The position numbers were made by a program, and so were the translations under genes. Source: SAR202 cluster bacterium (lineage in GTDB: Bacteria > Chloroflexota > Dehalococcoidia > Lucifugimonadales > VXLM01). Taken from it: 64,000 nucleotides of DNA. Each line of letters opens with the position of its first letter. The first letter of the stretch is position 1. A model generated the notes under the pieces. It saw only the letters and a list, made by a program, of their open reading frames with translations, was not told the DNA's origin and ran no database searches. Positions 17,661 to 26,591 of the stretch are shown here, one piece after another. The stretch lies in NCBI GenBank assembly GCA_022448725.1, contig JAKUTR010000009.1, positions 1 through 64,000 of the forward strand. The letters are read 5' to 3'.

Positions 17661-18797
17661 ATGATAATTACTGCTGTAGAACCGCTCGCTGTGGACAGAT
17701 ATTTATTCGTCAAAGTTCATACCGATGCAGGCATCACCGGTATCGGCGAGTCCGGGACGTGGGGTTTCCTTGAAGCATCCGAAGCAGCAATAGAGAAATT
17801 CGGGAGATACCTAGTAGGAAAGGATCCTCTTCTCATAGAACACCACTGGCAATACATGTATCGTTTCGCCCACTTCAGAGGGGCTGCGATCATGGGAGCC
17901 TTGAGTGCCCTCGATATAGCGATGTGGGACATTGCCGGCAAGCATTTTGGTGTTCCTTCGTATCAATTAATGGGCGGTAAAGTACGGGACAAAGCCCGGG
18001 TTTACTATCATGTTCTTGGAGATTCCCGGTCCAAACTTGTAACTGGAGTCACCGAAGCTGTCGAAGCTGGTTTTACTGCAGTTGGCCATCTCACTCCTTT
18101 TCTTGATGAAGAGCGCCACGTGCCTTACTTCAAAACACATGTGGAAAAGATTCGGGACGCAATTGATGCTGTGGGGCTTTACCGTGAAGCAGCGGGCGAT
18201 GCTGACATCTGTATCGAGATTCATCGGCAGTTGACCCCCGCAGAAGCCGTTGTACTGGGCCGTGGAATCGAGCAATATCACCCCATGTTTTATGAAGATC
18301 CTACTTTGCCAGACAATCTGGACGCGATGGCCTATATCGCTAGTAAGCTATCAGTGCCTATCGCTACTGGCGAGCGTATTCATACTATCCATGAGTTTCA
18401 GATGCTGCTGGAGCGTCGAGCTGTCCAATATGTTCGTCCTGACGTATGTATGGCTGGCGGATTGACCCATACAAAAAAGATTGCTGCCCTCGCTGAAGCA
18501 CATTATGTTGGTGTGATTCCCCATAATCCACTCGGCCCGGTAAGCACAGCTGCGTGTCTACAGTTAGCAGCTTGTATTCCGAATTTCGCGATTCAAGAAT
18601 ATCCTCTAGGCGAGCACGAACCACCAAAGAGCGAAATCGTTAAGCAGCCGCTCCAACTTGAAAATGGATTTTTGATCATCCCCGATGGCCCAGGCATTGG
18701 TATTGAATTAGCAGATGATGCTCTCGAAAAATATCCACCTATACCGAAGGAAGTGGATACCCGGCTCCACCTCGATGGATCTGTAGTCGACCAATAA
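17661..18797 (+). CDS. Mandelate racemase / muconate lactonizing enzyme family, mannonate dehydratase-like
   Basis: A 378-residue enolase-superfamily enzyme, probably dehydrating a sugar acid. The N-terminal cap domain includes VHTDAGITGIGESG. The barrel carries metal ligands E186 in CIEIHRQ, E212 in FYEDP and E238 in TGERIH, with H188 and H288 (IPHNPLGPV) as candidate acid/base residues. The pattern HxR after the first ligand and the PHNPLGPVSTAA segment resemble mannonate/galactonate dehydratases; E186 replaces the more usual Asp. AAAGGGG precedes the ATG. The dehydrogenase gene follows after 3 bases, so the two are co-transcribed and may act in sequence. Confidence 0.88.
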   Translation: MIITAVEPLAVDRYLFVKVHTDAGITGIGESGTWGFLEASEAAIEKFGRYLVGKDPLLIEHHWQYMYRFAHFRGAAIMGALSALDIAMWDIAGKHFGVPSYQLMGGKVRDKARVYYHVLGDSRSKLVTGVTEAVEAGFTAVGHLTPFLDEERHVPYFKTHVEKIRDAIDAVGLYREAAGDADICIEIHRQLTPAEAVVLGRGIEQYHPMFYEDPTLPDNLDAMAYIASKLSVPIATGERIHTIHEFQMLLERRAVQYVRPDVCMAGGLTHTKKIAALAEAHYVGVIPHNPLGPVSTAACLQLAACIPNFAIQEYPLGEHEPPKSEIVKQPLQLENGFLIIPDGPGIGIELADDALEKYPPIPKEVDTRLHLDGSVVDQ

Positions 18798-18800
18798 CCG

Positions 18801-19739
18801 ATGGTAAAACAAATTCAAACTGTTGCAGTGATTGGTGCTGGTCTGATGGGCCATGGCATCGCGTTGGACTTCGCTCTCAGTGGGTATGATGTGTGTTTAC
18901 AAACTCGGACACAGGAAAGCCTGATCCGCTGTCGCTCGATGGTAGAAACGAGTGCGAAACTTCTCGTAGATCTAGGGAAAACCACTAAAGAAAAAACCTT
19001 TAACATCAATGACCAAATCCAATTTACAACTAACTTGGAGACTGCGGCCTCTGCGGCAGACATTGTCATCGAATCAATTTATGAGGACCTTGATCTCAAG
19101 AGGAGTCTATTTCGAGAATTGGGCGCCGTATCCCGAGCAGACACCGTTTTAGCGAGCAACACATCTAGCTTTCTACCAAGTAAGTTAGCTGAAGTTACAA
19201 AAAACCCGGAACGAGTCCTAAACGTTCATTACCTAAATCCTCCCCATATCGCTCCTTTCGTAGAAGTAGTCCCGTCCCCTCTCACATTGAATGAAAACAC
19301 AGAGAGTGTGATGTCACTGTTGAGAGTGATTGGGAAGAAGCCAATACTTTTGAAACATGAGGTTGAGGGCTTCGTAGCAAGTCGACTACAGGCGGCATTA
19401 CTCCGTGAAGCTTTGTGGTTGATCGAGAACGACATCGCCTCCGCAAATGATGTTGACATGGCAATTAGCACTGGACTGGGCCCTAGATGGTCTGCTGCAG
19501 GTGTTTTAAAGGTATTAGAATTTGCAGGCTGGGATCTTCTATATAGAATAGAAAAGGAACTCTTCCCCCACCTATCTACAGCCGCCGACTCGACGCTCCT
19601 TCGGGAAATGGTGGACCGAGGCGAAATTGGTGTGAAATCGGGATTAGGCTTCTATGTATGGACCCCAGAAAAGGCGGAATCGGTCAAACGGATGATAGCT
19701 ACAGAACTAGCACGAGATGACCATGGAACAAAAAGTTAA
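18801..19739 (+). CDS. 3-hydroxyacyl-CoA dehydrogenase family protein, lambda-crystallin / L-gulonate dehydrogenase-like
   Basis: A 312-residue NAD-dependent dehydrogenase. The Rossmann fold starts VAVIGAGLMGHGIALDFALSGYDV. IVIESIYEDLDLKRSLF and LASNTSSFLPSKLAE follow, and the active-site region is NVHYLNPPHIAPFVEVVPSP. The NPPH..P.VE.VP pattern and the length of about 315 are closer to lambda-crystallin/L-gulonate 3-dehydrogenase than to fatty-acid HAD enzymes. The C-terminal domain has GFVASRLQAALLREALWL and GVKSGLGFY. It sits between two enolase-superfamily genes, 3 bases after the first and overlapping the second, so oxidation of a hydroxy acid made or used by a dehydratase is a reasonable inference. 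Confidence 0.85.
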   Translation: MVKQIQTVAVIGAGLMGHGIALDFALSGYDVCLQTRTQESLIRCRSMVETSAKLLVDLGKTTKEKTFNINDQIQFTTNLETAASAADIVIESIYEDLDLKRSLFRELGAVSRADTVLASNTSSFLPSKLAEVTKNPERVLNVHYLNPPHIAPFVEVVPSPLTLNENTESVMSLLRVIGKKPILLKHEVEGFVASRLQAALLREALWLIENDIASANDVDMAISTGLGPRWSAAGVLKVLEFAGWDLLYRIEKELFPHLSTAADSTLLREMVDRGEIGVKSGLGFYVWTPEKAESVKRMIATELARDDHGTKS

Positions 19740-20871
19740 TCTGACTAGAGTTGAATTTGGTTGGGTCATGGCAAACAAGGTTAAGCCTTGGTCCTTCGTA
19801 CAGATTTGGGACTCTAACGCAGTATCTGTGATCGTTGAGATTCAAAGCGTCGAGCCGGATAGTACTCGTGCTAATGTGTTTATGGAGTTACTGGGCCGCC
19901 TCCGAAAGCAACCAGTCCAATACGACTATGAAGTCCAATCAGCCCTCGGCTTAACCGATGAAGAGTGCCAGGCAGATGCTGATTTATCTAGGACCGTAAG
20001 CGCTTTAAGTACTGCAATCGTAGAGTTTCAATCCATTTACCAGGGTGTAAGTATGACCACCACTTTAGGTGGTGAGCAGAAAGACAGCCAGCTATTGTAT
20101 GCTAATCTCAATCGCTATCTTCGTGATGTTCTTGGAGATCGTACACCCAAAGCCTTCGGGGAGGCAGCAGAACGGGCTGCGAGAGAAGGCTTCACAATTG
20201 TCAAGACAGACCCGTTCGACGAAGTTCGCCCAACCCATAGCACCAGCGAAATTTTGGAAGTGGCAGCACCGAGCCTCGAACGGCTAAAAGCCATGCGCAC
20301 AGGCGGTGGCCCCAAGCTTGCGTTACAAGTGGACTGCCATGGATCCTTTAACACCAACACAGCAGCCATAATTGAGGCTGAGTTACAAGAGATTGGGGTT
20401 ACCTGGTTTGAAGATCCTGTCAGAGAAAGGGACATGCCAGGTGCAACTGCTAAGGTTGCGGCAACCTCAGTAATACCGGTATCGGTTGGGGGTGATTCGT
20501 ACGGCGAGCTTGCATTCTCAAGGATGGCTGATTGGGGTGTCAAATATACGATGCAAGATGTTATGCGCTGTGGCGGCGTTGGTGTTGCAGCACGATCTGG
20601 TCAGCGACTAGCTAACCGGGGGATTCAAATATCTTGCCACAGCCCGTTTGGCCCACTCCAAAATCTAGTCAGTGCACATGCACATGCAGCCACCCCCAAT
20701 CCTCATGCCCTGGAACACGCCGTGTGGGAGAATGACTGGCGCGCAGATTTACTAGACCCGCCCGAACAGGTTCAGCGCGGCCGACTTATTTTCCCCGGGG
20801 GTGTGGGTTCAGGAGCCTCAATCAACTGGAACACCCTAGAGCGAGTTGGAGGCGTCCGCTGGACACCTTAA
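19717..20871 (+). CDS. Divergent enolase-superfamily protein
   Basis: A 384-residue protein with the enolase-superfamily fold. The cap domain is atypical (FGWVMANKVKPWSFVQIWD near the start). In the barrel, D in LQVDCHGSF, E in WFEDPVRE and D in SVGGDSYGE stand at the three metal positions; the third is Asp rather than the usual Glu of the GE motif. QDVMRCGG and ISCHSPFGPLQ provide the Asp-His dyad of the mandelate racemase subgroup. Start ATG at 19717 overlaps the dehydrogenase by 23 bases; a second ATG at 19723 is possible. The partner enzyme 17661-18797 is a distant paralog. Substrate unknown. Confidence 0.8.
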   Translation: MTMEQKVNLTRVEFGWVMANKVKPWSFVQIWDSNAVSVIVEIQSVEPDSTRANVFMELLGRLRKQPVQYDYEVQSALGLTDEECQADADLSRTVSALSTAIVEFQSIYQGVSMTTTLGGEQKDSQLLYANLNRYLRDVLGDRTPKAFGEAAERAAREGFTIVKTDPFDEVRPTHSTSEILEVAAPSLERLKAMRTGGGPKLALQVDCHGSFNTNTAAIIEAELQEIGVTWFEDPVRERDMPGATAKVAATSVIPVSVGGDSYGELAFSRMADWGVKYTMQDVMRCGGVGVAARSGQRLANRGIQISCHSPFGPLQNLVSAHAHAATPNPHALEHAVWENDWRADLLDPPEQVQRGRLIFPGGVGSGASINWNTLERVGGVRWTP

Positions 20872-20872
20872 T

Positions 20873-22246
20873 CTACTTAGCAGCCAACATGTTATAAGCG
20901 AGTGCAAGCATTATTTTTGTACTCGTTATCAACGTTCTAATACTTATTGATTCATCGGTTCCATGAACATTTTCTTCCATTGGATTGTCATCCGGATGAC
21001 TCCCACTAAACCCATACGTTACAACCCCTAGTGGACGAGTGAATCGTGAATCAGTAAATCCCACGCATAGCCCTGGTATCCACTCGACAGACCTATCTCC
21101 TAAAACAAACTCAGTAGCCTCACGGACGTGATCCATCAAAGGAGTATCAAACTCAGATGCGTTTGGCACAGCCATGTAATCAATATCGAAATCAACCCCA
21201 GGTATACCGTCAAATAATTTTATGAGTTCCGTCCTAAGGTATGCATCGTCCTGATGGGGCAAGGTCCGAACATCACAAGTTACATGTATGGATTCCGGCA
21301 CGCTGTTTGATTTAATGCCTCCTTGAATGATCGTCGGTGTGAGGGTCATCCTTGAAGATGCGCGCAGCGTTGAAGCCATGTTAGGGTCAGTCTCCTCTAA
21401 GTCTTGAACAATCTCGTCAATGTTCTCAGCTGTAGGCACATCCTCTATCGCAAATTTTGACAGGTGGCCAAAAATCGCCGCTGAGGTGTCTCGCTCAGGC
21501 TCATAAGCCTCTATCCGTTGAAGGACTTGTGTTAGACGATACATCGCGTTAGTTCCTTGCCACGGAGTTGACGCGTGAGCACTAACACCCTTAATCTCAA
21601 CTTCAACCTGCAGTCTCCCTTTCTCACCAAGGTTCACCACATATGCTAGGTTGCCCGCAGCATCAGCTGGTTGTCCTCCCCCTTCATTGATAGCGTACGG
21701 CGCGGTGATCTTTTCGGGATAGTGTTCAGCCATCCAGCCCGCTCCATATCGTCCTCCATGCTCTTCGTCAGCAAAGCTAACAAGAAGAAGTCCTTGATCC
21801 AACTTGATGTCGTTACGTTTCAATATACGAACTGCCATCATTTGAGCAGCTAATAAAGCTTTGCAGTCTGACGCACCCCGACCATAAACTCGTCCGTTGG
21901 CGATCGTTCCCGCGAAGGGTTCGAAGGACCATTTTGACTGGTCTTCGACAGGCACCACGTCTGTGTGTGAAACAAACATCAACCCTGGATCACCAGAGCT
22001 ACCTTCCAATTGCGCGACGATGTTGCCCCGATTTGGAGCAGATTCAAGGATCTCGCTATTGATACCATCTTCAGCGAGCCACTCTTGAACAAATTTGCAC
22101 ACAGGGGTCTCGTCACCTGTGGGCATAAAGCCTGAGTTGACAGACGGTATTTGCACTAGACTCTGTTCAAGTTCCACTATATCGGACACAGATGAGTCCA
22201 CTTGGACTAGTAGCTCTGCTAGGGTTGGCATCACGCTATACTCCAT
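20873..22246 (-). CDS. M20 family metallopeptidase / deacylase
   Basis: A 457-residue zinc hydrolase of the M20 (ArgE/DapE/CPG2) family. Metal-site motifs are LMFVSHTDVVP (first zinc histidine), YGRGASDCKALLAA (bridging Asp), SFADEEHGG (catalytic Glu pair) and, near the C-terminus, FSGSHPDDNPMEENVHGTDE (last histidine). The dimerisation domain with VEIKGVSAHASTPWQGTNA lies between. Start chosen is ATG at 22246; a minus-strand TATAGT just upstream (22262-22267) suggests a very short leader, and longer in-frame TTG or shorter ATG (22231) starts are possible. Its stop is one base from the convergent enolase-like gene. Substrate: an N-acyl amino acid or dipeptide. Confidence 0.88.
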   Translation of the reverse strand: MEYSVMPTLAELLVQVDSSVSDIVELEQSLVQIPSVNSGFMPTGDETPVCKFVQEWLAEDGINSEILESAPNRGNIVAQLEGSSGDPGLMFVSHTDVVPVEDQSKWSFEPFAGTIANGRVYGRGASDCKALLAAQMMAVRILKRNDIKLDQGLLLVSFADEEHGGRYGAGWMAEHYPEKITAPYAINEGGGQPADAAGNLAYVVNLGEKGRLQVEVEIKGVSAHASTPWQGTNAMYRLTQVLQRIEAYEPERDTSAAIFGHLSKFAIEDVPTAENIDEIVQDLEETDPNMASTLRASSRMTLTPTIIQGGIKSNSVPESIHVTCDVRTLPHQDDAYLRTELIKLFDGIPGVDFDIDYMAVPNASEFDTPLMDHVREATEFVLGDRSVEWIPGLCVGFTDSRFTRPLGVVTYGFSGSHPDDNPMEENVHGTDESISIRTLITSTKIMLALAYNMLAAK

Positions 22247-22409
22247 TGTATGAATAGACCCACTATACAAGTGCAGTAGCCGAGTAAGCTAGTTGCCGCT
22301 GTCATAAGTTGACGCAGACAGTTGTACGGGTTGATAGATGAGACCATTTTCTACGCAATTGATCCAGTGATCTGGTAACGTATCGTCGCTGCTTGGAAGG
22401 GAGGTACTC

Positions 22410-22871
22410 TTGAAGGTCACGGAACATATAATCATTGATCGGCCTATACAGCTCGTTTTTGATTACCTCGCACAACCTGAGAGCGCTATGAAATGGCAGA
22501 GCAGTGTGATCGGCTCAGAAAAACTTACCGATGGGCCACCAAGCGTAAACATGAAGGCAAAGGTCGTTCAAACACTGGCTGGCCAAGAGGTCACTTTTAT
22601 CTTCAGAACGACATCATATATACCCAACAGTGTCTTGGCATTCACTACTGAATCCGGTCCAGCTCATATCGATGGACTGGTTGAGTGCAAAGAGTTGAAA
22701 AGTTCCACTCGAGTAACTTTTACCTTAGTCACTCACCTGTCTGGATTTTTCAGACTGGTGGGCCCCGCTGTACAAAATTTGATGCAAAACGAGATGCAAA
22801 ACGATACCCGACGTCTAAAATCTATTCTTGAGAGCCCTTGCAATGAATACACACCAACATCGACCACTTAA
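22410..22871 (+). CDS. SRPBCC (START-like) family protein
   Basis: A 153-residue single-domain protein of the SRPBCC / polyketide cyclase-like fold. It opens VTEHIIIDRPIQLVFDYLAQPESAMKW and continues with the alternating strands and the long C-terminal helix (VQNLMQNEMQNDTRRLKSIL) of this fold. Members bind hydrophobic ligands or act as cyclases; no function is certain. The start is TTG at 22410 with GGGAGG 5 bases ahead, a strong site. It overlaps the next gene, a hotdog thioesterase, by 29 bases, so the two are probably co-translated. Confidence 0.78.
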   Translation: MKVTEHIIIDRPIQLVFDYLAQPESAMKWQSSVIGSEKLTDGPPSVNMKAKVVQTLAGQEVTFIFRTTSYIPNSVLAFTTESGPAHIDGLVECKELKSSTRVTFTLVTHLSGFFRLVGPAVQNLMQNEMQNDTRRLKSILESPCNEYTPTSTT

Positions 22872-23325
22872 TGACAATACTGACTATGGCCTTTGTTTCG
22901 TATGTGGGCCTCGCAACCCATGGGGGTTGAAGCTCCACTTCGAGCGTGATGGTCTCCGGGTTAAGAGTTCCTTTGTTGCTCGCGAGGTGTACCAAGGATT
23001 TCCTGGCTTACTACATGGAGGCATAATCACAGCGCTACTTGATGAAGTTATGAGTAGAGTTTTGCTTATCCTTGAGAACCGCTGGACTATGACCGCGAAA
23101 ATGGAGACTCAGTTTCGTAAACCTGTTCATATTGGCAGCCAGATCACGATGTTTGGAGAGATCGATGAAGTTAACAAACGGATGCCAAGAGTGAAAGGCA
23201 AATTACTGCTTCCGGATGGGTCAGTCGCTGCTACAGCTCAAGGGTCTTTCGTTTATGTCCCTGAGACTCAACTTTCACAAATGACTTGTGGGTACCCCGA
23301 ATTAGCCGCTAGTTGGATGAAGTAG
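22843..23325 (+). CDS. PaaI-type hotdog thioesterase
   Basis: A 160-residue protein with the hotdog fold of acyl-CoA thioesterases. The N-terminal LCFVCGPRNPWGLKLHF is common in this subgroup. YQGFPGLLHGGIITALLDEVM is the fold's HGG motif region with the central helix, and Asp in LLDEVMS is the usual catalytic acid. AKMETQFRKPVHIGSQI follows. Start chosen is ATG at 22843; an in-frame TTG at 22828 has no better ribosome binding site. It overlaps the SRPBCC gene by 29 bases. It probably hydrolyses an acyl-CoA; the acyl group is unknown. Confidence 0.85.
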   Translation: MNTHQHRPLNDNTDYGLCFVCGPRNPWGLKLHFERDGLRVKSSFVAREVYQGFPGLLHGGIITALLDEVMSRVLLILENRWTMTAKMETQFRKPVHIGSQITMFGEIDEVNKRMPRVKGKLLLPDGSVAATAQGSFVYVPETQLSQMTCGYPELAASWMK

Positions 23326-23475
23326 AACTTTCATCTAAATCATCACATTGTCTAACCGTTCGATCGCTAAACAGTGGTAACCCACGGCCGCCCGTCATCC
23401 CCTAGAATAGGTAACAGGCCTCGATATATACCTACAGCCAACCGTGCACGCCCAAGCAGGACACCGATCTATAGC

Positions 23476-24291
23476 TTAAGAGCCAAGTTCATTCCAAAAC
23501 AGGCGCTCTGCAGTACCCCGCAGTATCTGGTCACGTTCAGTTTCTGATAGCCCAAGCTTATCCCGTACAACTGAGATCGAGTCCTCCATAGTTTCTTTGA
23601 CGACCTGATAAGGGGAATCACTACCCCACATGCATCGTTCCACACCGAACGCACCAACAACTCGCTTGATCATCGGTATAAGGTCATCATGAGGGGCACC
23701 GTCCCCCAGACTATGCAGACGCGATATCTTAATATTTGTGTTAGGCAACTTTGCTATTTCTTCCAACTGGGTAATATGCGCGTCGTTAATTGGCTCCATT
23801 TCGCCGATCCGAGTCATGTGATCAACTACCACAGTGGTGTCAGGATGCTTGGCAGCCATATCCCGAATATTCGGAGCACCAGCGGGGTGGGTGATTGGAC
23901 ACATTGCCTGTCCAGTGCGTGCAGCTGCCTTCCATAATCGGTCCCACTGTGGCCCATCATAATCTGCTCCAATACGGAACCCCATCACTCCTTGAGGTTT
24001 CAGTTCCCACATATCCTCTTCCACATCTTCTTTTGTCTCATCAACTATGCCGATTACACGAAAGTTGTTTGGCATGCGCTGGACGGCATCGAGGGCATAG
24101 CTGTTATCAAACTGGTGATAGCCTGTCTGGACGATAATTACCCTTTCGATACCTGAGGGTCGGGCATGACGCAAGTACGTCTCAGGAGTGAAATCTGCAG
24201 GATCGAGATCAGCAGCTGTCTGCTGACCCGCCAACGGAAAAGCATTTGTATCTGAAGTCCAGAGGTGGATATGTGCATCAATCCAAGTCAC
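23476..24291 (-). CDS. Amidohydrolase family 2 protein (TIM-barrel lactonase/decarboxylase-like)
   Basis: A 271-residue metal-dependent hydrolase of the Amidohydro_2 family. It starts WIDAHIHLWTSD (HxH metal motif), has CPITHPAG in the middle, VVDHMTRIG as the next histidine strand, and ends with MWGSDSPYQVV, where Asp is the catalytic residue. Such proteins include lactonases (2-pyrone-4,6-dicarboxylate, sugar lactones) and decarboxylases. The start is GTG at 24291, with GGAG about 7 bases ahead. It is the last gene of a minus-strand series with three NHL propellers, two DUF1800 and one DUF1501 gene, 82 bases behind the third propeller. Confidence 0.85.
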   Translation of the reverse strand: MTWIDAHIHLWTSDTNAFPLAGQQTAADLDPADFTPETYLRHARPSGIERVIIVQTGYHQFDNSYALDAVQRMPNNFRVIGIVDETKEDVEEDMWELKPQGVMGFRIGADYDGPQWDRLWKAAARTGQAMCPITHPAGAPNIRDMAAKHPDTTVVVDHMTRIGEMEPINDAHITQLEEIAKLPNTNIKISRLHSLGDGAPHDDLIPMIKRVVGAFGVERCMWGSDSPYQVVKETMEDSISVVRDKLGLSETERDQILRGTAERLFWNELGS

Positions 24292-24373
24292 AGTTTATCT
24301 CCTATAAAGGATTTTGAGTTAGGATCATCCGCCGATACGGTACGAGGCCCGGCGTATTATGCCACATGGAAAA

Positions 24374-25387
24374 CTACTTCGCGAGCTTGATGTGACGACC
24401 TCCCACAAGCCATTCTGCAATGTAGATATTCCCGTCAGCATCTACAGCCATCCCATGAGGGCTATTGAATTTACCAGAGGCCAGAGATTTGGGCCGGATT
24501 GGCTTTCCAGTTTCATCAAGATCATTCGGCCATCCCTCTGTGTCTGCGACCTCTGGGTCGCCACCGAGACCTGTAACTAATCTGTCTTCACCATCTAGCA
24601 ATAGAAGTCGAGCTTTAAGTTCCGCTACAACCATCAATGTACCATGCGTAGCGAATCCGCTCGGACTAGTCATAAAGTCTTCTCCGAATACTCGTATGAA
24701 ATTACCTTCAGCATCATAAACCTGGACCCTTCCGTTACTACGGTCTGCGATGTAAAGTTCCGGGTTACCTTTTCGGAAATCGAAAAATATGGCGTGAGGT
24801 GTGTTAAATGCTCCAGCGTTTCCCTCTAAACCATTAATGCTCAATAAAAAGTTGCCACGCTTATCGTATCGGTGAACATGGTGTTGGCCATACCCATCCG
24901 CAACCCAAATATCACCATTACCACCATTACGCTCTTCATTAACAGCAACCCACGTCGGCATGTAGTCTGCATCTCTATAGATTGGCAGTGGGGGAGTACT
25001 CAACGAGACTACCTCTTCTCCCTGAAGAGTAGTCTTCACAACTTGCCCATGTATAGGTGCCTCCGGCGTACCCTCTGGATACTCGTAGTCGTATTTTGAT
25101 AGTCGCTTACGGCCATTATCAGCGATCCAAAGGTATTCGATACCATCTTCTTCTACCAAAGTAATCCCATGTGCGTCTTCAAACCAACCCTTCCAAGTAC
25201 TTTTCAATTCGCCCTCTGCGCTAAACCGAAGTACTGTCCCATCCTCCTGGTGATAAGTAATCATGTCGCCGGTTTTACTTGCCACTATTCCATGATGTGA
25301 CCAGCCAAGGCGAGTTGCAGACGAGTCCGGTACTTTTGCCCAATTTTCCACCCATTCATATGTGTGCTCACCACTACCTATTTTCAT
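24374..25387 (-). CDS. NHL-repeat six-bladed beta-propeller protein (third copy)
   Basis: A 337-residue beta-propeller of the NHL / SMP-30-like type. Blades are marked by repeats such as GDIWVADGYGQHHVHRYDKRG, ELYIADRSNGRVQVYDAEG and GNIYIAEWLVGGRH, each preceded by a PxG/PHGxxxD strand (FNTPHAIFFD, FNSPHGMAVD). No signal peptide is present. It is less similar to the other two NHL proteins of the cluster than these are to each other, and lacks their C-terminal FWGP / NRHRIQ(I/V)YK segment. NHL propellers act as scaffolds, RNA/protein binders or lactonase-like enzymes; its role here is unknown. It lies between NHL copy 2 (163-base gap) and the amidohydrolase. Confidence 0.8.
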   Translation of the reverse strand: MKIGSGEHTYEWVENWAKVPDSSATRLGWSHHGIVASKTGDMITYHQEDGTVLRFSAEGELKSTWKGWFEDAHGITLVEEDGIEYLWIADNGRKRLSKYDYEYPEGTPEAPIHGQVVKTTLQGEEVVSLSTPPLPIYRDADYMPTWVAVNEERNGGNGDIWVADGYGQHHVHRYDKRGNFLLSINGLEGNAGAFNTPHAIFFDFRKGNPELYIADRSNGRVQVYDAEGNFIRVFGEDFMTSPSGFATHGTLMVVAELKARLLLLDGEDRLVTGLGGDPEVADTEGWPNDLDETGKPIRPKSLASGKFNSPHGMAVDADGNIYIAEWLVGGRHIKLAK

Positions 25388-25550
25388 GATGGTATTACCT
25401 CATATTGATAAAGTTAGTATCCAAATTACTGAGTAAACTAGCTATCAAAACAGTAGAACATCCTACAAGAATCCTACACAGGAACTTTCACACCCACGTA
25501 CCTTAAGTCGCCTAAAAGAGAATGAGCAGACTTTATTGAAGAAAGGTGCG

Positions 25551-26573
25551 TCAGGACCTCTTATAGATCTGTATACGATGTCGATTACTTTCGACCACAT
25601 ACACTCGATCTTCGTTATCCACAGTTACTGCAACAGGTCCCCAGAAATACGGCTCAGTTTGGGAAGATACATGGTAGGGATCGTTGGAATACTCGGGGGG
25701 AAGATCCGGAATAAGATTAGCTTTATCTCGGACGGTAGTTTCATCCGGGTTTGATGAGAAATAGTCAATCGCCCACTTCGATAGAGTCGCTCGACCTCGC
25801 TCGTCTGCGTACCCAAGACCATCTGGGGTCAAAACGCAAAGACGCTCGTTCCCCCAATCTGTAACATATATATACCCTTCGCTATCTACAGCAACTCCTG
25901 AGGGACGATTGAACCGAACATCTCCACCACCACCATAAGTCTCAAGATAAGTACCGTCTGAACCAAATTTTTTAACTAAATCGTTTCGCCAGTCAGCCAC
26001 GTATATATTGTCACCATCATCGATTCCAACACCCCAAGGCTGATTCAAGCCGCGTCCATCTTCATCACTTCCAAAGTTAGAAACATGCTCACCAGTGGAA
26101 GTGAATTTTTTGATGCTATTGCTCCCTTGATCAGCAACATAAACGTTGCCGGAGGAATCGATAGCAATGCCAGCAGGTCCATCAAACTCATGGGGTTCGC
26201 TACCGCCCTGACCCCACTGGGTGAGAAATTTCCCCTTAGCATCATAGACAACAACACGGTTATTATGCTCATCGGTAATGTAAAGCTCGTCATCACCACT
26301 GAAGGCAACCGCAACAGGAAGCACAAACTGACCAGGACCGCTCCCGTAGCCTTCGCTAAATTCAAACAGGAAATTTTCGTCAAAATCTTGAACACTAGCC
26401 CTGATCGCACGTGCCCGGACAGGGTCACACCGGTTAATAACATAACTATTGCCGGAACTGTCAATGGCAATACTGTAGGGGTTAGCGAAACCTCTCCCAT
26501 TATCGCCATTGTTCGTAACACCAATGGTCTTGATATATTCCAATGTTCCCAGTTTAGCAGCCGTAGCCGTCAT
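25551..26573 (-). CDS. NHL-repeat beta-propeller protein, copy 2
   Basis: A 340-residue six-bladed NHL propeller. Repeats include ELYITDEHNNRVVVYDAKG, NVYVADQGSNSIKKFTSTG, NIYVADWRNDLVKKFGSDG and YIYVTDWGNERLCVLTPDG. The last blade is interrupted by a helical insertion (about residues 255-300) with IDYFSSNPDETTVRDKANL, after which TEPYFWGPVAV and NRHRIQIYK close the propeller. The same insertion is present in copy 1. No signal peptide is seen. It starts 18 bases after the second DUF1800 gene stops, so the DUF1800-NHL pair is a translational unit. Function unknown. Confidence 0.83.
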   Translation of the reverse strand: MTATAAKLGTLEYIKTIGVTNNGDNGRGFANPYSIAIDSSGNSYVINRCDPVRARAIRASVQDFDENFLFEFSEGYGSGPGQFVLPVAVAFSGDDELYITDEHNNRVVVYDAKGKFLTQWGQGGSEPHEFDGPAGIAIDSSGNVYVADQGSNSIKKFTSTGEHVSNFGSDEDGRGLNQPWGVGIDDGDNIYVADWRNDLVKKFGSDGTYLETYGGGGDVRFNRPSGVAVDSEGYIYVTDWGNERLCVLTPDGLGYADERGRATLSKWAIDYFSSNPDETTVRDKANLIPDLPPEYSNDPYHVSSQTEPYFWGPVAVTVDNEDRVYVVESNRHRIQIYKRS

Positions 26574-26591
26574 AGTTACGCTCCAAATGAA

